Of a DNA stretch of 64,000 bases, positions 16,954-25,718 are shown in pieces (the first letter of the stretch is position 1; each line of letters begins with the position of its first letter). The stretch lies in contig CAZRCG010000002.1 in the NCBI GenBank assembly GCA_964598565.1, positions 351,420-415,419 of the forward strand, read 5' to 3'. The notes beneath the pieces are model-generated. The model ran no database searches. It worked only from the letters and a program-made list of their open reading frames with translations, and was not told the DNA's origin. The stretch comes from CAZRCG01 sp964598565 (GTDB lineage Bacteria > Bdellovibrionota > UBA2394). A program made the position numbers and the translations under genes.

Positions 16954-19900
16954 TTAAGCCGACTTGCCTTCTGTTTGTCCTGCTTGAACTAAATCAACAT
17001 TCAGACCTAGAGCTCTTAATTCTTTCGTCAAAACATTAAATGACTCCGGTAGACCAGGTTCCAGATTGTACTCTCCCTTAACAATACTTTCGTACATTCG
17101 GGTTCTACCGATGATATCGTCCGATTTAACGGTCAAGAATTCTTGCAGTGAATAAGCGGCGCCGTAGGCTTCCATCGCCCACACTTCCATTTCTCCCAAT
17201 CTCTGACCACCGAACTGAGCTTTTCCACCCAGTGGTTGTTGAGTCACTATGGAGTAAGGTCCGATGCTTCTCGCATGAATCTTATCTTCTGCAATATGGT
17301 GAAGCTTGAGCATATAGATCGTTCCCACGGTCACTCGACGCTCGAATGGTTCTCCAGTTCGGCCATCGAACAAATAGACCTGACCGTCATTCGGCAAGCC
17401 TCCTAAGTCCAACATTCGACTGATTTCATTCTCATCTAATCCGTCAAATACGGGCACGGCCACCGGCACGCCTTTTCGAAGTTTCTTCGCAAAATCTACC
17501 AACTCTTCACGGTTGGCGCTCTTTAGAAACTTTTGCACGGACTCTGCGGTATAGACTTGAAGAAGGTACGATCGAAGGCCTTCCACCTCTGAATTTCGTT
17601 CCAGCATCTCATTCAAAATTCGACCGATTCCCAAAGCGGCTCCACCCAAATGGGTCTCAAGCAACTGCCCGACGTTCATACGACTAGGAACTCCCAGAGG
17701 ATTCAAGACGATATCCACCGGCGTTCCGTCTGCGAGATAAGGCAAGTCCTCCACTGGTAAAACGCGAGAGATAACCCCCTTGTTACCATGACGACCGGCC
17801 ATCTTATCGCCAACTTCAATTTTTCGCTTAATGGCTACATAGACTTTCACCATTTTAATAACTCCGGGAGGGAGCTCATCACCGCGATTGAGCTTGTCGG
17901 TACGATTTTGAGCCAAAATCTTAATCGACTCCACTTGGTTGCTCATTGCTTCCACCATACGTCGAAGCTCTGTCTCAACCCCTTCATCACTGAGAGGTAG
18001 CCGCATCCACTGAGACTCAGAAATCTGTGACAAGGCATCTAAAGTAATCTTGTCACCCTTCTTCAACAAAGCTTCGCCCGAAGCCGTTGTCACAGGTCCA
18101 TTAACCGTTTTGCCTTCTAGCAACTTTTGAATATTGCGTACGGTAGACTCACGAATGATTCTAATCTCATCTTCCTGGTCTTGAAGAATTCGCTTCACTT
18201 CAGAATCTTGGATCGACTTCGCTCTCGAATCCTTCTCAACTCCTTCGCGTTGAAAAACGCGCGTGTTGATAACCGTTCCTACAACCCCAGGGGGCACGCG
18301 AAGAGATGTGTCTTTAACATCGCTGGCTTTCTCGCCAAATATAGCTCGCAAAAGTTTCTCTTCGGGCGAGAGTTGGGTTTCACCTTTTGGAGTGACCTTA
18401 CCCACCAAAATATCTTGAGGCTTTACCTTCGCACCAACGCGCACAATTCCCGAATCATCCAGATCGATGAGGGCTTCTTCACCAACATTGGGAATGTCTC
18501 GAGTAATTTCTTCCATGCCAAGTTTGGTATCTCGAGCGAGACACTCAAATTCTTCGATGTGCACACTTGTAAATGTATCTTCTGCTACTGTCTTCTCAGA
18601 AATGAGAATGGAATCCTCGAAGTTGTATCCACCCCAAGGCATAAACGCGACAGTTACATTCTGACCGAGAGCAAGCTCTCCCAATTCAGTAGAAGGCCCA
18701 TCGGCAAGAATCTCACCGGGATGCACATACTGACCGCTCTTCACGATCGGTCTTTGATTGATACAGGTATTCTGATTAGACCGAACATATTTGAGCAAAG
18801 AATAGATTTCTACTCCTGAACCCGTTTCTGATCTCTGAACTCCAGAAGCCGATAAATCTAGACGTACGACGATTCGAGATGAGTCGACACTCTCTATCCA
18901 TCCAGGATTTCTCGCAACTACGGTCACTCCGGAATCACGCGCTACAACACGCTCCATTCCTGTTCCCACCAAGGGAGCGCGGCTCATGACCAAAGGCACC
19001 GCTTGTCGCTGCATATTACTTCCCATGAGCGCACGGTTGGCATCATCATGCTCAAGAAAAGGCACCAAGGACGCCGCCACAGATACGATTTGGCTTGGAG
19101 AAACATCGATAAGATTGACCTCGGCTGGAGGAATCAATAGAAATTCGCCCGATTTTCGAGCCGAAACAAGCTCTTCGGTCATCCGACCTTTTTCATCCGT
19201 ACGAACGTTCGCCTGGGCAATAACTTTATCTTGTTCTTCTAGCGCAGAGGCATAGACCACTTCATCAGTCACACGGCCATCGACCACCTTCCGGTAAGGC
19301 GTCTCCAAAAATCCAAATTCATTGATGCGAGCATAGGTCGATAGCGATGCAATCAAACCGATATTCGGACCTTCCGGAGTTTCAATCGGACATATTCTGC
19401 CGTAGTGAGTCGGGTGAACATCTCGCACCTCGAAGCCCGCTCGATCTCTCGTAAGACCCCCAGGGCCAAGCGCTGATAGTCGTCGCTTGTGAGTGATCTC
19501 TGCCAAGGGATTTGTTTGATCCATAAACTGAGACAATTGCGAACTTCCAAAAAACTCTTTCACAACGGCCGATACCGGCTTTGCGTTGATCAACTCGTGA
19601 GGCATCAATGTCTCAAGCTCTTGCAAACTCAGTCGCTCGCGAATGGCTCGTTCCATGCGGACGAGACCCACTCGATATTGATTCTCAAGCAACTCACTCA
19701 CACTACGAACCCGTCGATTCCCGAGATGATCGATATCGTCGATTTCACCTTTTCCAACTTTCAAGCCCACCAAATATTTCATGGTGGCCAAGATATCGTC
19801 TTTTGTGAGCACTCTTTCGTCCAGTGGCGTCTTCAAGCGAAATTTGTGGTTGATCTTCAAACGACCGACTTGAGCCAAATCATATTTCTCAGCATCAAAG

Positions 19901-21117
19901 AAGAGGCCCTTAAAGAAATATCGAGCCGATTCAATGGTGGGCGGATCTCCAGGTCGCAGTCTCTTGTAGATCTCCATCATCGCTTCTTCGGGACTCTGAA
20001 TTTTATCCGCAAGAAGTGTGTCGCGGATCGCTGATGATACCGTTTGATTGTTAATGTAAATCAACTGCAGCTCTTCAAGGCCACATTCAAAAATTTTCTT
20101 TAGAAGTGCTTCTGTAATCTCTTGATTTACCTCGACAAGAATTTCGCCTGTCGAAGGATCCACGATATTCTTGGCAGCAATTCGACCGATCAGCTCTTGC
20201 TCTGTCACTTGAAGAGAGGTGACCCCGCTTCGCTCTAAATTTCTTACCACGAACTTGGTGAAACGCCTTTCAGCCTTGATAATTACATTACCCGCTTTGT
20301 CTTTCACATCAAACGCTGTCGTCTGACCAAGCAAAACTTCAGGAACTACATTCTTGGTAATCTTTTTGCCAGAGATGGTGAACGTTTCATGGTCGTAAAA
20401 GAAATTGATGATCTGTTCTTCCGACATACCAAGAGCTCGCAGCACGACGGTCGCCGCAAACTTTCTTCGACGATCGATGCGAACATACAGCAGGTCCTTG
20501 GCATCGAATTCAAAGTCTAACCATGATCCACGATAGGGGATGACACGCGCGGTAAAACTCGCTCGAGTCCCCGAAGCCGTCTTAGACTGCTCGCGATCAA
20601 AAAAGACACCGGGCGATCGATGCAGCTGGCTAACGACGACTCTTTCGGTACCGTTAATGACAAAGGTGCCATTGGCGGTCATCAAAGGAATCTCGCCAAA
20701 ATATACCTCTTGTTCCTTAACATCGCGGATATTTTGAGGCTTACCCTCGTCGTCCAATTCCCATAAAACAAGGCGTACCGTTACCTTAAGGGGCGCCGCA
20801 AATGTCATGCCACGAGCGCGACATTCAATGACATCGTATTTGGGCTCTTCGAGAGCATACCCAACAAACTCCAAGGAAGCTGTCTCATTAAAATCCTTAA
20901 TGGGAAATACGCTTTTAAAAACGCCCTGAATACCAACTTCTTGTCGCTTGTCGGCTGAAATATCTGCCTGCAAAAAACGGCCATAGCTGTCTTTTTGCAT
21001 CTCGATAAGATTGGGTATATCGACGATTCTCGGTATATGCCCGTATTCTTTTCGATAGCGATAATTACTCGAAATTAATTCTTGTGTTTCGAGCGCACGA
21101 GTTTCTTTTTTTGCCAT
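16954..21117 (-). CDS. rpoB: RNA polymerase beta subunit
   Basis: The 1387-residue protein starts at the ATG at 21117, chosen because GGGAGG lies a few bases upstream; the frame is open 15 codons further but that stretch is not beta-like. Visible motifs include the rifampicin pocket FFGSSQLSQFMDQTNPLAEI and HKRRLSALGPGGL with wild-type-like residues, the ETPEGPNIGLI segment, and near the C-terminus GKAQFGGQRLGEMEVWAMEA. It follows rplL after a 127-bp gap that holds two strong hairpins, listed separately. Confidence 0.98.
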   Translation of the reverse strand: MAKKETRALETQELISSNYRYRKEYGHIPRIVDIPNLIEMQKDSYGRFLQADISADKRQEVGIQGVFKSVFPIKDFNETASLEFVGYALEEPKYDVIECRARGMTFAAPLKVTVRLVLWELDDEGKPQNIRDVKEQEVYFGEIPLMTANGTFVINGTERVVVSQLHRSPGVFFDREQSKTASGTRASFTARVIPYRGSWLDFEFDAKDLLYVRIDRRRKFAATVVLRALGMSEEQIINFFYDHETFTISGKKITKNVVPEVLLGQTTAFDVKDKAGNVIIKAERRFTKFVVRNLERSGVTSLQVTEQELIGRIAAKNIVDPSTGEILVEVNQEITEALLKKIFECGLEELQLIYINNQTVSSAIRDTLLADKIQSPEEAMMEIYKRLRPGDPPTIESARYFFKGLFFDAEKYDLAQVGRLKINHKFRLKTPLDERVLTKDDILATMKYLVGLKVGKGEIDDIDHLGNRRVRSVSELLENQYRVGLVRMERAIRERLSLQELETLMPHELINAKPVSAVVKEFFGSSQLSQFMDQTNPLAEITHKRRLSALGPGGLTRDRAGFEVRDVHPTHYGRICPIETPEGPNIGLIASLSTYARINEFGFLETPYRKVVDGRVTDEVVYASALEEQDKVIAQANVRTDEKGRMTEELVSARKSGEFLLIPPAEVNLIDVSPSQIVSVAASLVPFLEHDDANRALMGSNMQRQAVPLVMSRAPLVGTGMERVVARDSGVTVVARNPGWIESVDSSRIVVRLDLSASGVQRSETGSGVEIYSLLKYVRSNQNTCINQRPIVKSGQYVHPGEILADGPSTELGELALGQNVTVAFMPWGGYNFEDSILISEKTVAEDTFTSVHIEEFECLARDTKLGMEEITRDIPNVGEEALIDLDDSGIVRVGAKVKPQDILVGKVTPKGETQLSPEEKLLRAIFGEKASDVKDTSLRVPPGVVGTVINTRVFQREGVEKDSRAKSIQDSEVKRILQDQEDEIRIIRESTVRNIQKLLEGKTVNGPVTTASGEALLKKGDKITLDALSQISESQWMRLPLSDEGVETELRRMVEAMSNQVESIKILAQNRTDKLNRGDELPPGVIKMVKVYVAIKRKIEVGDKMAGRHGNKGVISRVLPVEDLPYLADGTPVDIVLNPLGVPSRMNVGQLLETHLGGAALGIGRILNEMLERNSEVEGLRSYLLQVYTAESVQKFLKSANREELVDFAKKLRKGVPVAVPVFDGLDENEISRMLDLGGLPNDGQVYLFDGRTGEPFERRVTVGTIYMLKLHHIAEDKIHARSIGPYSIVTQQPLGGKAQFGGQRLGEMEVWAMEAYGAAYSLQEFLTVKSDDIIGRTRMYESIVKGEYNLEPGLPESFNVLTKELRALGLNVDLVQAGQTEGKSA

Positions 21118-21150
21118 GACAAGCCTCCCAAAGGGATTAAATAGACCAAT

Positions 21151-21231
21151 GGGGACCCCCAACTTGGAGGCCCCCGAAAATAAAAAGCCTGAATTCCCTG
21201 GCTAGAAGAACAGATCACAGCGCGCCAGGCT
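21151..21231 (-). promoter_or_regulatory. rplL-rpoB intergenic hairpins (possible attenuator and processing site)
   Basis: Read on the minus strand, AGCCTG (21231-21226) can pair with CAGGCT (21191-21186), which is followed by TTTTTATTTT, so this resembles an intrinsic terminator. A competing pairing, CCTGGC with GCCAGG, lies inside the same segment. Further down, 21175-21151 forms a 10-bp G/C-rich stem with a 5-base AAGTT loop and no U tract, just before the rpoB ribosome-binding site. In E. coli this gap holds a partial terminator and an RNase III site that uncouple ribosomal-protein and polymerase expression; a similar role here is inference. Confidence 0.6.
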
Positions 21232-21244
21232 GAAGACAGAAAAA

Positions 21245-21622
21245 TCAACTAACCTTAACTTTGGCCCCGACGGCCTCCAAGTCTTTCTTGAATTTCTCAA
21301 CATCTTCCTTGGCGAGTCCGTCTTTAACAAGTTTCGGAGCTCCTTCTACCAAGTCTTTTGCTTCCTTCAAGCCAAGGTTGGTGATCTGTCGAACCACCTT
21401 AATAACATCGATTTTCTTGTCGCCAGCCGCTTCAAGGGTCAATGAGAATGCCGTTTGCTCTTCTGCAGCTGCAGGTGCGGCCCCGGCGGCAACTCCAGCT
21501 ACTGCAACGGGTGCAGCGGCGGAGACACCAAACTTGGTCTCAAATTCCTTCACCAACTCAGAGAGCTCAAGGACGCTCATATTCGATATAAAATTTACAA
21601 CTTCATCTTTTGTTACTGCCAT
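21245..21622 (-). CDS. rplL: 50S ribosomal protein L7/L12
   Basis: From the ATG at 21622, with GGAG upstream, the protein has 125 residues. An N-terminal dimerisation helix pair (MAVTKDEVVNFISNMSVLEL) is followed by an Ala-rich hinge near residues 40-55 and the C-terminal domain with KIDVIKVVRQITNLGLKEAK and LVEGAPKLVKDG, which recruits translation factors. The frame is open 15 codons upstream, but that part is unlike L7/L12. It follows rplJ by 69 bp. Confidence 0.97.
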   Translation of the reverse strand: MAVTKDEVVNFISNMSVLELSELVKEFETKFGVSAAAPVAVAGVAAGAAPAAAEEQTAFSLTLEAAGDKKIDVIKVVRQITNLGLKEAKDLVEGAPKLVKDGLAKEDVEKFKKDLEAVGAKVKVS

Positions 21623-21691
21623 AAGTTCTCCAGTCTTTGTTAACGCTACAACATTCTTTTCAATCAAGTATTTCCTAAGTCAAAGACTTTC

Positions 21692-22219
21692 TTAGGAACC
21701 TTGAGACTTCTTCTGTTTGATGGCCTCGAGTACGTATACCCATTTTGCTGGCACACCATTCAAAACCCGTACAAACCCTTGAGGAACGGCCAACCAAGTG
21801 CCGAGAAGCTTCGCCAAGAGCTCCGGTTTCGATGGCAGTGTTGAAAGAGCTTTCACGCCTTCTGGCGTAACTTCCTTACCTTCAACCCAACCACCGCGGA
21901 TTTTAAACTTGTTATTCTCCTTCGAGAATTTTGTCATTGCCTTAGCTGCGGAAGAGACATCCCCCTGAGTTAAGACAACGGCCGTCATTCGATCGAAATG
22001 GGCCTTGAACGTCGGCGTATAACCGCTTGAATCCAACGCCCTCAAGGCGATTCTGTTTTTTACAACTTTAAGATCTGTTTGAACCTTCTTTAACTCAAAC
22101 CGCAGTGCCGTCACTTCGGCAACTGTCAAACCTTGGTAGTCAGCCACGAAGACGCCGCTTGATTTTGCAAACTTCTCTCTCAAAACGACTTCTGCTTCAC
22201 TTTTCTCTGTGCGGTTCAC
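21692..22219 (-). CDS. rplJ: 50S ribosomal protein L10
   Basis: The 175-residue stalk-base protein has VFVADYQGLTVAEVTALRFE and the segment TDLKVVKNRIALRAL, plus a C-terminal helix that binds L7/L12 dimers. Only 18 bp separate it from rplA, so there is no room for the long L10 autoregulatory leader known from E. coli, and control probably differs. Confidence 0.95.
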   Translation of the reverse strand: MNRTEKSEAEVVLREKFAKSSGVFVADYQGLTVAEVTALRFELKKVQTDLKVVKNRIALRALDSSGYTPTFKAHFDRMTAVVLTQGDVSSAAKAMTKFSKENNKFKIRGGWVEGKEVTPEGVKALSTLPSKPELLAKLLGTWLAVPQGFVRVLNGVPAKWVYVLEAIKQKKSQGS

Positions 22220-22237
22220 AACCGTCTCCTCTCAGCT

Positions 22238-22987
22238 CTAAACATTCACAAACTTCGAATGGTCTACTTTGACACTAGGTCCCATGGACGTGGAAACATA
22301 CAAAGACAGCACATAATGCCCCTTCGATGTCTGTGGCTTTGCACGCATGATGGCTTCCATCAATACCGCAAAATTCTCTGCCAATTTTTCCACACCAAAA
22401 CTTGCTTTACCAATAGGGGTATGCACAATACCTGCCTTTTCAACCCGAAACTCAGCTCGACCCTTCTTCAACTCTCCGATGGTCTTCGCTAAATCAAAGG
22501 TCACCGTACCTACCTTTGGGTTGGGCATCAGACCTCTTGGTCCTAAGACTCGACCAAGCTTACTTACGACACCCATCATGTCAGGCGTCGCCACAACCGA
22601 TGTAAAATCTTGCATGCCACCTAAAATTTTCTCCACAAGATCATCTGCCCCCACGAAGTCAGCTCCAGCCTTCTCAGCCTCCTGAGCCTTCTCACCTTTC
22701 GCAAAAACGACAACCACCGATTTCTTACCAAGCCCATGAGGAAGTGACGTTGCACCTCGTACCATTTGATCGGCATGCTTTGGGTCAACGCCCAGCCGTA
22801 TCGCAACATCGACGGTCTCATCAAACTTGGCCTTTGGCGCTGCGAGAACAACTTCAAGTGCCTTAACGATATCGACACTCGTCTCAAGCGGAACAGCCGC
22901 TCTGATCTGGCTCAATGACTGTGAAAATCGCTTTCCACGCTTCAATTTGATCGCTTTAATTTCATCTTGCTTTAACGCTGATTGCAT
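22238..22987 (-). CDS. rplA: 50S ribosomal protein L1
   Basis: The 249-residue protein has the L1 hallmarks VDVAIRLGVDPKHADQMVRG, LGRVLGPRGLMPNPKVGTVT and FRVEKAGIVHTPIGKASFG. L1 forms the mobile stalk at the E site and in many bacteria represses rplK-rplA by binding their mRNA. The family usually starts with lysine-rich residues and this start (MQSALKQDEIKAIKLKRGKR) fits. It lies 3 bp after rplK. Confidence 0.97.
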   Translation of the reverse strand: MQSALKQDEIKAIKLKRGKRFSQSLSQIRAAVPLETSVDIVKALEVVLAAPKAKFDETVDVAIRLGVDPKHADQMVRGATSLPHGLGKKSVVVVFAKGEKAQEAEKAGADFVGADDLVEKILGGMQDFTSVVATPDMMGVVSKLGRVLGPRGLMPNPKVGTVTFDLAKTIGELKKGRAEFRVEKAGIVHTPIGKASFGVEKLAENFAVLMEAIMRAKPQTSKGHYVLSLYVSTSMGPSVKVDHSKFVNV

Positions 22988-22990
22988 AAA

Positions 22991-23416
22991 TTATCCTGCC
23001 ACTTCAATGCCCATACTACGAGCCGTTCCACGAACGATAGATTCTGCCTTCTCGACCGTATAACAATTTAAGTCCGGCAGCTTGATCTTCGCGATTTCTG
23101 TGACCTGCGCTGCACTTACTTTACCCACCTTTATGCGGTTCGGAGTTGCCGAACCACCAGGTACCTTGGCAGCCTGCCTCAGCAAAACGGAGGCCGGCGC
23201 GCTCTTCATGATGAACGTAAACGTTCGATCGGTATAAATAGAAATAATAACGGGGACGATAGTATCACCCATCTTCTGGGTCCGAGCGTTAAATTGCTTA
23301 CAAAACTCCATGATGTTCACACCGTGTTGACCGAGGGCTGGGCCGACGGGCGGGGCCGGATTCGCTTTTCCGGCCGGAATCTGAAGCTTAACCTGTGCTG
23401 TGACTTCCTTTGCCAT
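22991..23416 (-). CDS. rplK: 50S ribosomal protein L11
   Basis: The 141-residue protein has the standard L11 length. QVKLQIPAGKANPAPPVGPA and LGQHGVNIMEFCKQFNART form the proline-rich N-terminal domain that binds thiostrepton, and the RNA-binding C-terminal domain ends in VRGTARSMGIEVAG. It sits in the GTPase-associated centre with L10 and L7/L12, whose genes lie in the same transcript. Confidence 0.97.
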   Translation of the reverse strand: MAKEVTAQVKLQIPAGKANPAPPVGPALGQHGVNIMEFCKQFNARTQKMGDTIVPVIISIYTDRTFTFIMKSAPASVLLRQAAKVPGGSATPNRIKVGKVSAAQVTEIAKIKLPDLNCYTVEKAESIVRGTARSMGIEVAG

Positions 23417-23441
23417 AATTAAATCTCTCTTTCTCTACTCA

Positions 23442-23978
23442 CTAGGCCTTCTCTACTTGGCCAAATTCAAGATCAATAGGCGTCGAACGCCCGAAAATAC
23501 TTACGAGAACCTTAAGCCTGCCCTTGTCAGGGTTGACCTCATCGACAACACCATTGAAATTGGCGAAAGGACCTTCTTTAACTCGGACGCTCTCGCCTTT
23601 ATCAAATTCGATCATCAATTTTGGCTTCATCTTTCCGTCTTTAATTTGCTGAGTGATTCTCAACACCTCTTCTTCAGAGATTGAAGGCGGATTAATAGAG
23701 TTGCCGACAAAACCTGTCACTCGCGGCGTGTTTTTAACCACCTGCCAAGTTTCATTGTTAAGCTCCATTTTTACAAAGATATAGCCAGGAAAAAACTTCT
23801 TCGAGCGAGACTTCTTCTCACCCTTCTTCATTTCGACAACCGTTTCCATGGGGATCAAGATTTCTTCAAACTTCTCCTCGGCATGAGCTTGACGAATGCG
23901 ATCGCGCAGAGCTTCCTGCACTTTTGCTTCAAAACCAGAATGTACGTGAACGATATACCACTCTTTAGCCATAGACAT
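23442..23978 (-). CDS. nusG: Transcription termination/antitermination factor NusG
   Basis: The protein has about 178 residues. An N-terminal NGN domain (EWYIVHVHSGFEAKVQEALR, FPGYIFVKMELNNETWQVVK) binds RNA polymerase, and a C-terminal KOW domain (KGESVRVKEGPFANFNGVVD) binds Rho or S10. The ATG at 23978 overlaps the secE stop codon as TGATG. An ATG two codons later (MAKEWYIV) and a GTG one codon earlier are alternatives. Coupling to secE is the usual arrangement. Confidence 0.96.
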   Translation of the reverse strand: MSMAKEWYIVHVHSGFEAKVQEALRDRIRQAHAEEKFEEILIPMETVVEMKKGEKKSRSKKFFPGYIFVKMELNNETWQVVKNTPRVTGFVGNSINPPSISEEEVLRITQQIKDGKMKPKLMIEFDKGESVRVKEGPFANFNGVVDEVNPDKGRLKVLVSIFGRSTPIDLEFGQVEKA

Positions 23979-24355
23979 CACAACAAAGCCTTAAAAAACA
24001 GCCCCCATACTGTGTCCATTAAAAAAAACATCAGTGCCGCAGCTCCGACCAATACAGAGACGACCACCGTTGAGAGCGCAGTCTCGCGACCGGCAGGCCA
24101 GGTGGTTTTTCGCAACTCGGCAAATACCTCATCGGAATACCCTGTCGCTCGGCCATTCGTCATCAAAGCAACAAAAAGGATGAGCCCCGTCAAAACAGCG
24201 GCTGCCACAGCCCAAACTCGCGGAGGATATCCTAGAAGCGCAGGAAGCTTCAGGGAGAAAAAAATCTGCGCTAAAAGCAAGTTTGTAACCAGGCCTACGA
24301 GAGACGCCAGCACAAAAAAAGACACAACAGTAAATTTTCTATTCTCGTTGTCCAA
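23978..24355 (-). CDS. secE: Preprotein translocase subunit SecE
   Basis: The 125-residue membrane protein has three predicted membrane segments (near residues 10-32, 47-65 and 95-118), like E. coli SecE. The conserved amphipathic segment EVFAELRKTTWPAGRETALS precedes the last one. It is an essential partner of SecY in the translocon. The start is TTG, with AAGGAG 5-6 bases upstream. It is the first protein gene of the operon that continues through nusG and rplK. Confidence 0.94.
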   Translation of the reverse strand: MDNENRKFTVVSFFVLASLVGLVTNLLLAQIFFSLKLPALLGYPPRVWAVAAAVLTGLILFVALMTNGRATGYSDEVFAELRKTTWPAGRETALSTVVVSVLVGAAALMFFLMDTVWGLFFKALL

Positions 24356-24452
24356 GAAAACTCCTTATAGAGAGCCATTTTCGGTTTATAAACGTTAGAC
24401 TCAAATCCAAGACACAGATCAACAAGAAAGAGGTTCAAAATTTGAGGACATG

Positions 24453-24525
24453 CAGGTCAGGAGGGATTCGAACCCCCGACCCTCGGTTTTGGAGACCGAT
24501 GCTCTACCAGCTGAGCTACTGACCT
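24453..24525 (-). tRNA. tRNA-Trp (CCA anticodon)
   Basis: The reverse complement folds into a full cloverleaf. The acceptor stem pairs AGGTCAG with CTGACCT, the anticodon loop is CTCCAAA between TCGGT and ACCGA, and the T loop is TTCGAAT. The discriminator base is G. The 3' CCA is not encoded. It lies between rpmG and secE, a frequent place for tRNA-Trp. Confidence 0.97.
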
Positions 24526-24581
24526 AACTAGAACAACAATCCAACAACCTCTGTCGATTAGATACAGATATTAACAAAAAA

Positions 24582-24734
24582 TCAGGTCTTTGCCTCTTTG
24601 TGATTCAGATGTTTTCGGCACGAACGGCAATACTTCTTAAGGTTCAACTTTTCGGTGACCGTCTTTCGATTTTTAGTCGTTGTATAATTTTTTCTCTTAC
24701 ATTCTGTGCACTCTAGGGCAATGATATCGCGCAT
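24582..24734 (-). CDS. rpmG: 50S ribosomal protein L33, zinc-binding form
   Basis: This 50-residue gene begins at the ATG at 24734 (MRDIIALECTECKRKNY) with GAGG a few bases upstream. It keeps the L33 core YTTTKNRKTVTEKLNLKKYC and both cysteine pairs (C9xxC12 and CRSC), so it is the zinc-containing form. It lies within the tRNA cluster, between tRNA-Thr(GGT) and tRNA-Trp, where many bacteria have a second tuf. Confidence 0.96.
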   Translation of the reverse strand: MRDIIALECTECKRKNYTTTKNRKTVTEKLNLKKYCRSCRKHLNHKEAKT

Positions 24735-24815
24735 GATTTTTCCTCAAGTCCTCTTTGGTTTCTATATTATGGCTACCGCCCCTCAGCAGTCAGAGAAGAA
24801 CTGACTCTGCTGGGC

Positions 24816-24891
<76 letters not shown>

Positions 24892-24906
24892 AGCAAGGTA
24901 GAAATT

Positions 24907-24989
24907 TGGAGAGGGGTGGATTCGAACCACCGAAGACTTGCGTCAACAGATTTACAGTCTGCCGCGTTTGGCCACTTCGCTACCTCTCC
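24907..24989 (-). tRNA. tRNA-Tyr (GTA anticodon)
   Basis: The 83-base gene has the acceptor pair GGAGAGG/CCTCTCC, the anticodon loop CTGTAAA closed by CAGA/TCTG, a long variable arm as expected for class II tRNA-Tyr, and the T loop TTCGAAT. The discriminator is A and the 3' CCA is not encoded. Confidence 0.96.
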
Positions 24990-24999
24990 ATGTGGAAAA

Positions 25000-25074
25000 T
25001 GGAGCGGGAAACGGGATTTGAACCCGCGACCCCCTGCTTGGAAGGCAGGTGCTCTACCGCTGAGCTATTCCCGC
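25000..25074 (-). tRNA. tRNA-Gly (TCC anticodon)
   Basis: The cloverleaf has the acceptor pair GCGGGAA/TTCCCGC, the anticodon loop CTTCCAA closed by CCTGC/GCAGG, and the T loop TTCAAAT. The encoded 3' end is discriminator T plus CCA. In E. coli the order is Thr-Tyr-Gly-Thr; here Gly precedes Tyr. Confidence 0.97.
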
Positions 25075-25075
25075 A

Positions 25076-25208
25076 AAACTCTCAAATAACAAGCTGGCGA
25101 TGGGATTCGTCCGACCGAAGGTCGGCCCAAGGGCCGAACGCGACCGAGGTCGCGGGTTCGATACGTGACACTCCCTCACTCAGCATTAAACTCTCAAATA
25201 ACAAGCTG
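25076..25208. repeat. tRNA-associated direct repeat with tRNA-Thr fragments and three hairpins
   Basis: A 21-bp sequence at 25076-25096 recurs exactly at 25188-25208. The first copy runs straight into a 17-bp copy (25093-25109) of the tRNA-Thr(TGT) 3' end found at 25216-25232. Between the copies, 25149-25163 repeats the T-arm sequence of that tRNA in inverted orientation. Three adjacent hairpins occupy 25111-25125, 25123-25136 and 25140-25153 (CCGACC-GAA-GGTCGG, CGGCCC-AA-GGGCCG, GCGACC-GA-GGTCGC). No complete tRNA can form here. It looks like a local duplication or the scar of an insertion at the tRNA. Confidence 0.75.
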
Positions 25209-25214
25209 TAACAA

Positions 25215-25287
25215 AGCTGGCGATGGGATTCGAACCCGCGACCTACTGATTACAAATCAGTTGCTCTACCAGCTGAGCTACGCCAGC
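25215..25287 (-). tRNA. tRNA-Thr (TGT anticodon)
   Basis: The cloverleaf has the acceptor pair GCTGGCG/CGCCAGC, the anticodon loop TTTGTAA closed by ACTGA/TCAGT, and the T loop TTCGAAT. The 3' CCA is not encoded. It is the first gene of the tRNA-rpmG-secE run on the minus strand. Fragments of its 3' half occur just downstream. Confidence 0.97.
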
Positions 25288-25388
25288 AACAGCTAAGCCC
25301 ACATATAAGCGGAAAAGACAGAGCTTTGGGAGAAAAATTGTTGGGAAAGGAACGCCCAGCCTAGACCGGCAATGGCTTTTTCGATAAA

Positions 25389-25718
25389 ATGATTGCGATG
25401 ATCTTTGCAGTATTCTTTTGTCTCAGTTTACTAGCCCTTCTTCTCTATACTTTTTGGGTGGGCCGCCAAAAAGGGGGGCGGCCAGGTCACGAGCCTCTCG
25501 GCAAGGACATGAAGCCCTATTTGCTGTGGGGCGTCTTTTATGTGAATCCGGATGATCCTCGTAGTTGGCCTCCCAAGGTAATTCCGTCCCTGGGTTGGAC
25601 CGTCAATTTCAGGGTGGCGCAACGGGCCTATATCTTTGCCCTACTCCTCGTGCTCGTGCTGGTGAGCTCCCTACTGTTTTCTTGGTATGGCGTGAGCCAG
25701 TTTTTACACACAATTTAA
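25389..25718 (+). CDS. Small membrane protein with DUF5808 motif
   Basis: The 109-residue protein has a membrane segment at residues 3-23 and another at about 82-102. Between them is the DUF5808-like stretch WGVFYVNPDDPRSW followed by PSLGWTVNF. DUF5808 is a short motif found in bacterial membrane proteins of unknown role. The gene stands alone on the plus strand between the tRNA cluster and the convergent rlmB. No good ribosome-binding site is visible before the first ATG; a second ATG lies three codons later. Confidence 0.7.
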   Translation: MIAMIFAVFFCLSLLALLLYTFWVGRQKGGRPGHEPLGKDMKPYLLWGVFYVNPDDPRSWPPKVIPSLGWTVNFRVAQRAYIFALLLVLVLVSSLLFSWYGVSQFLHTI

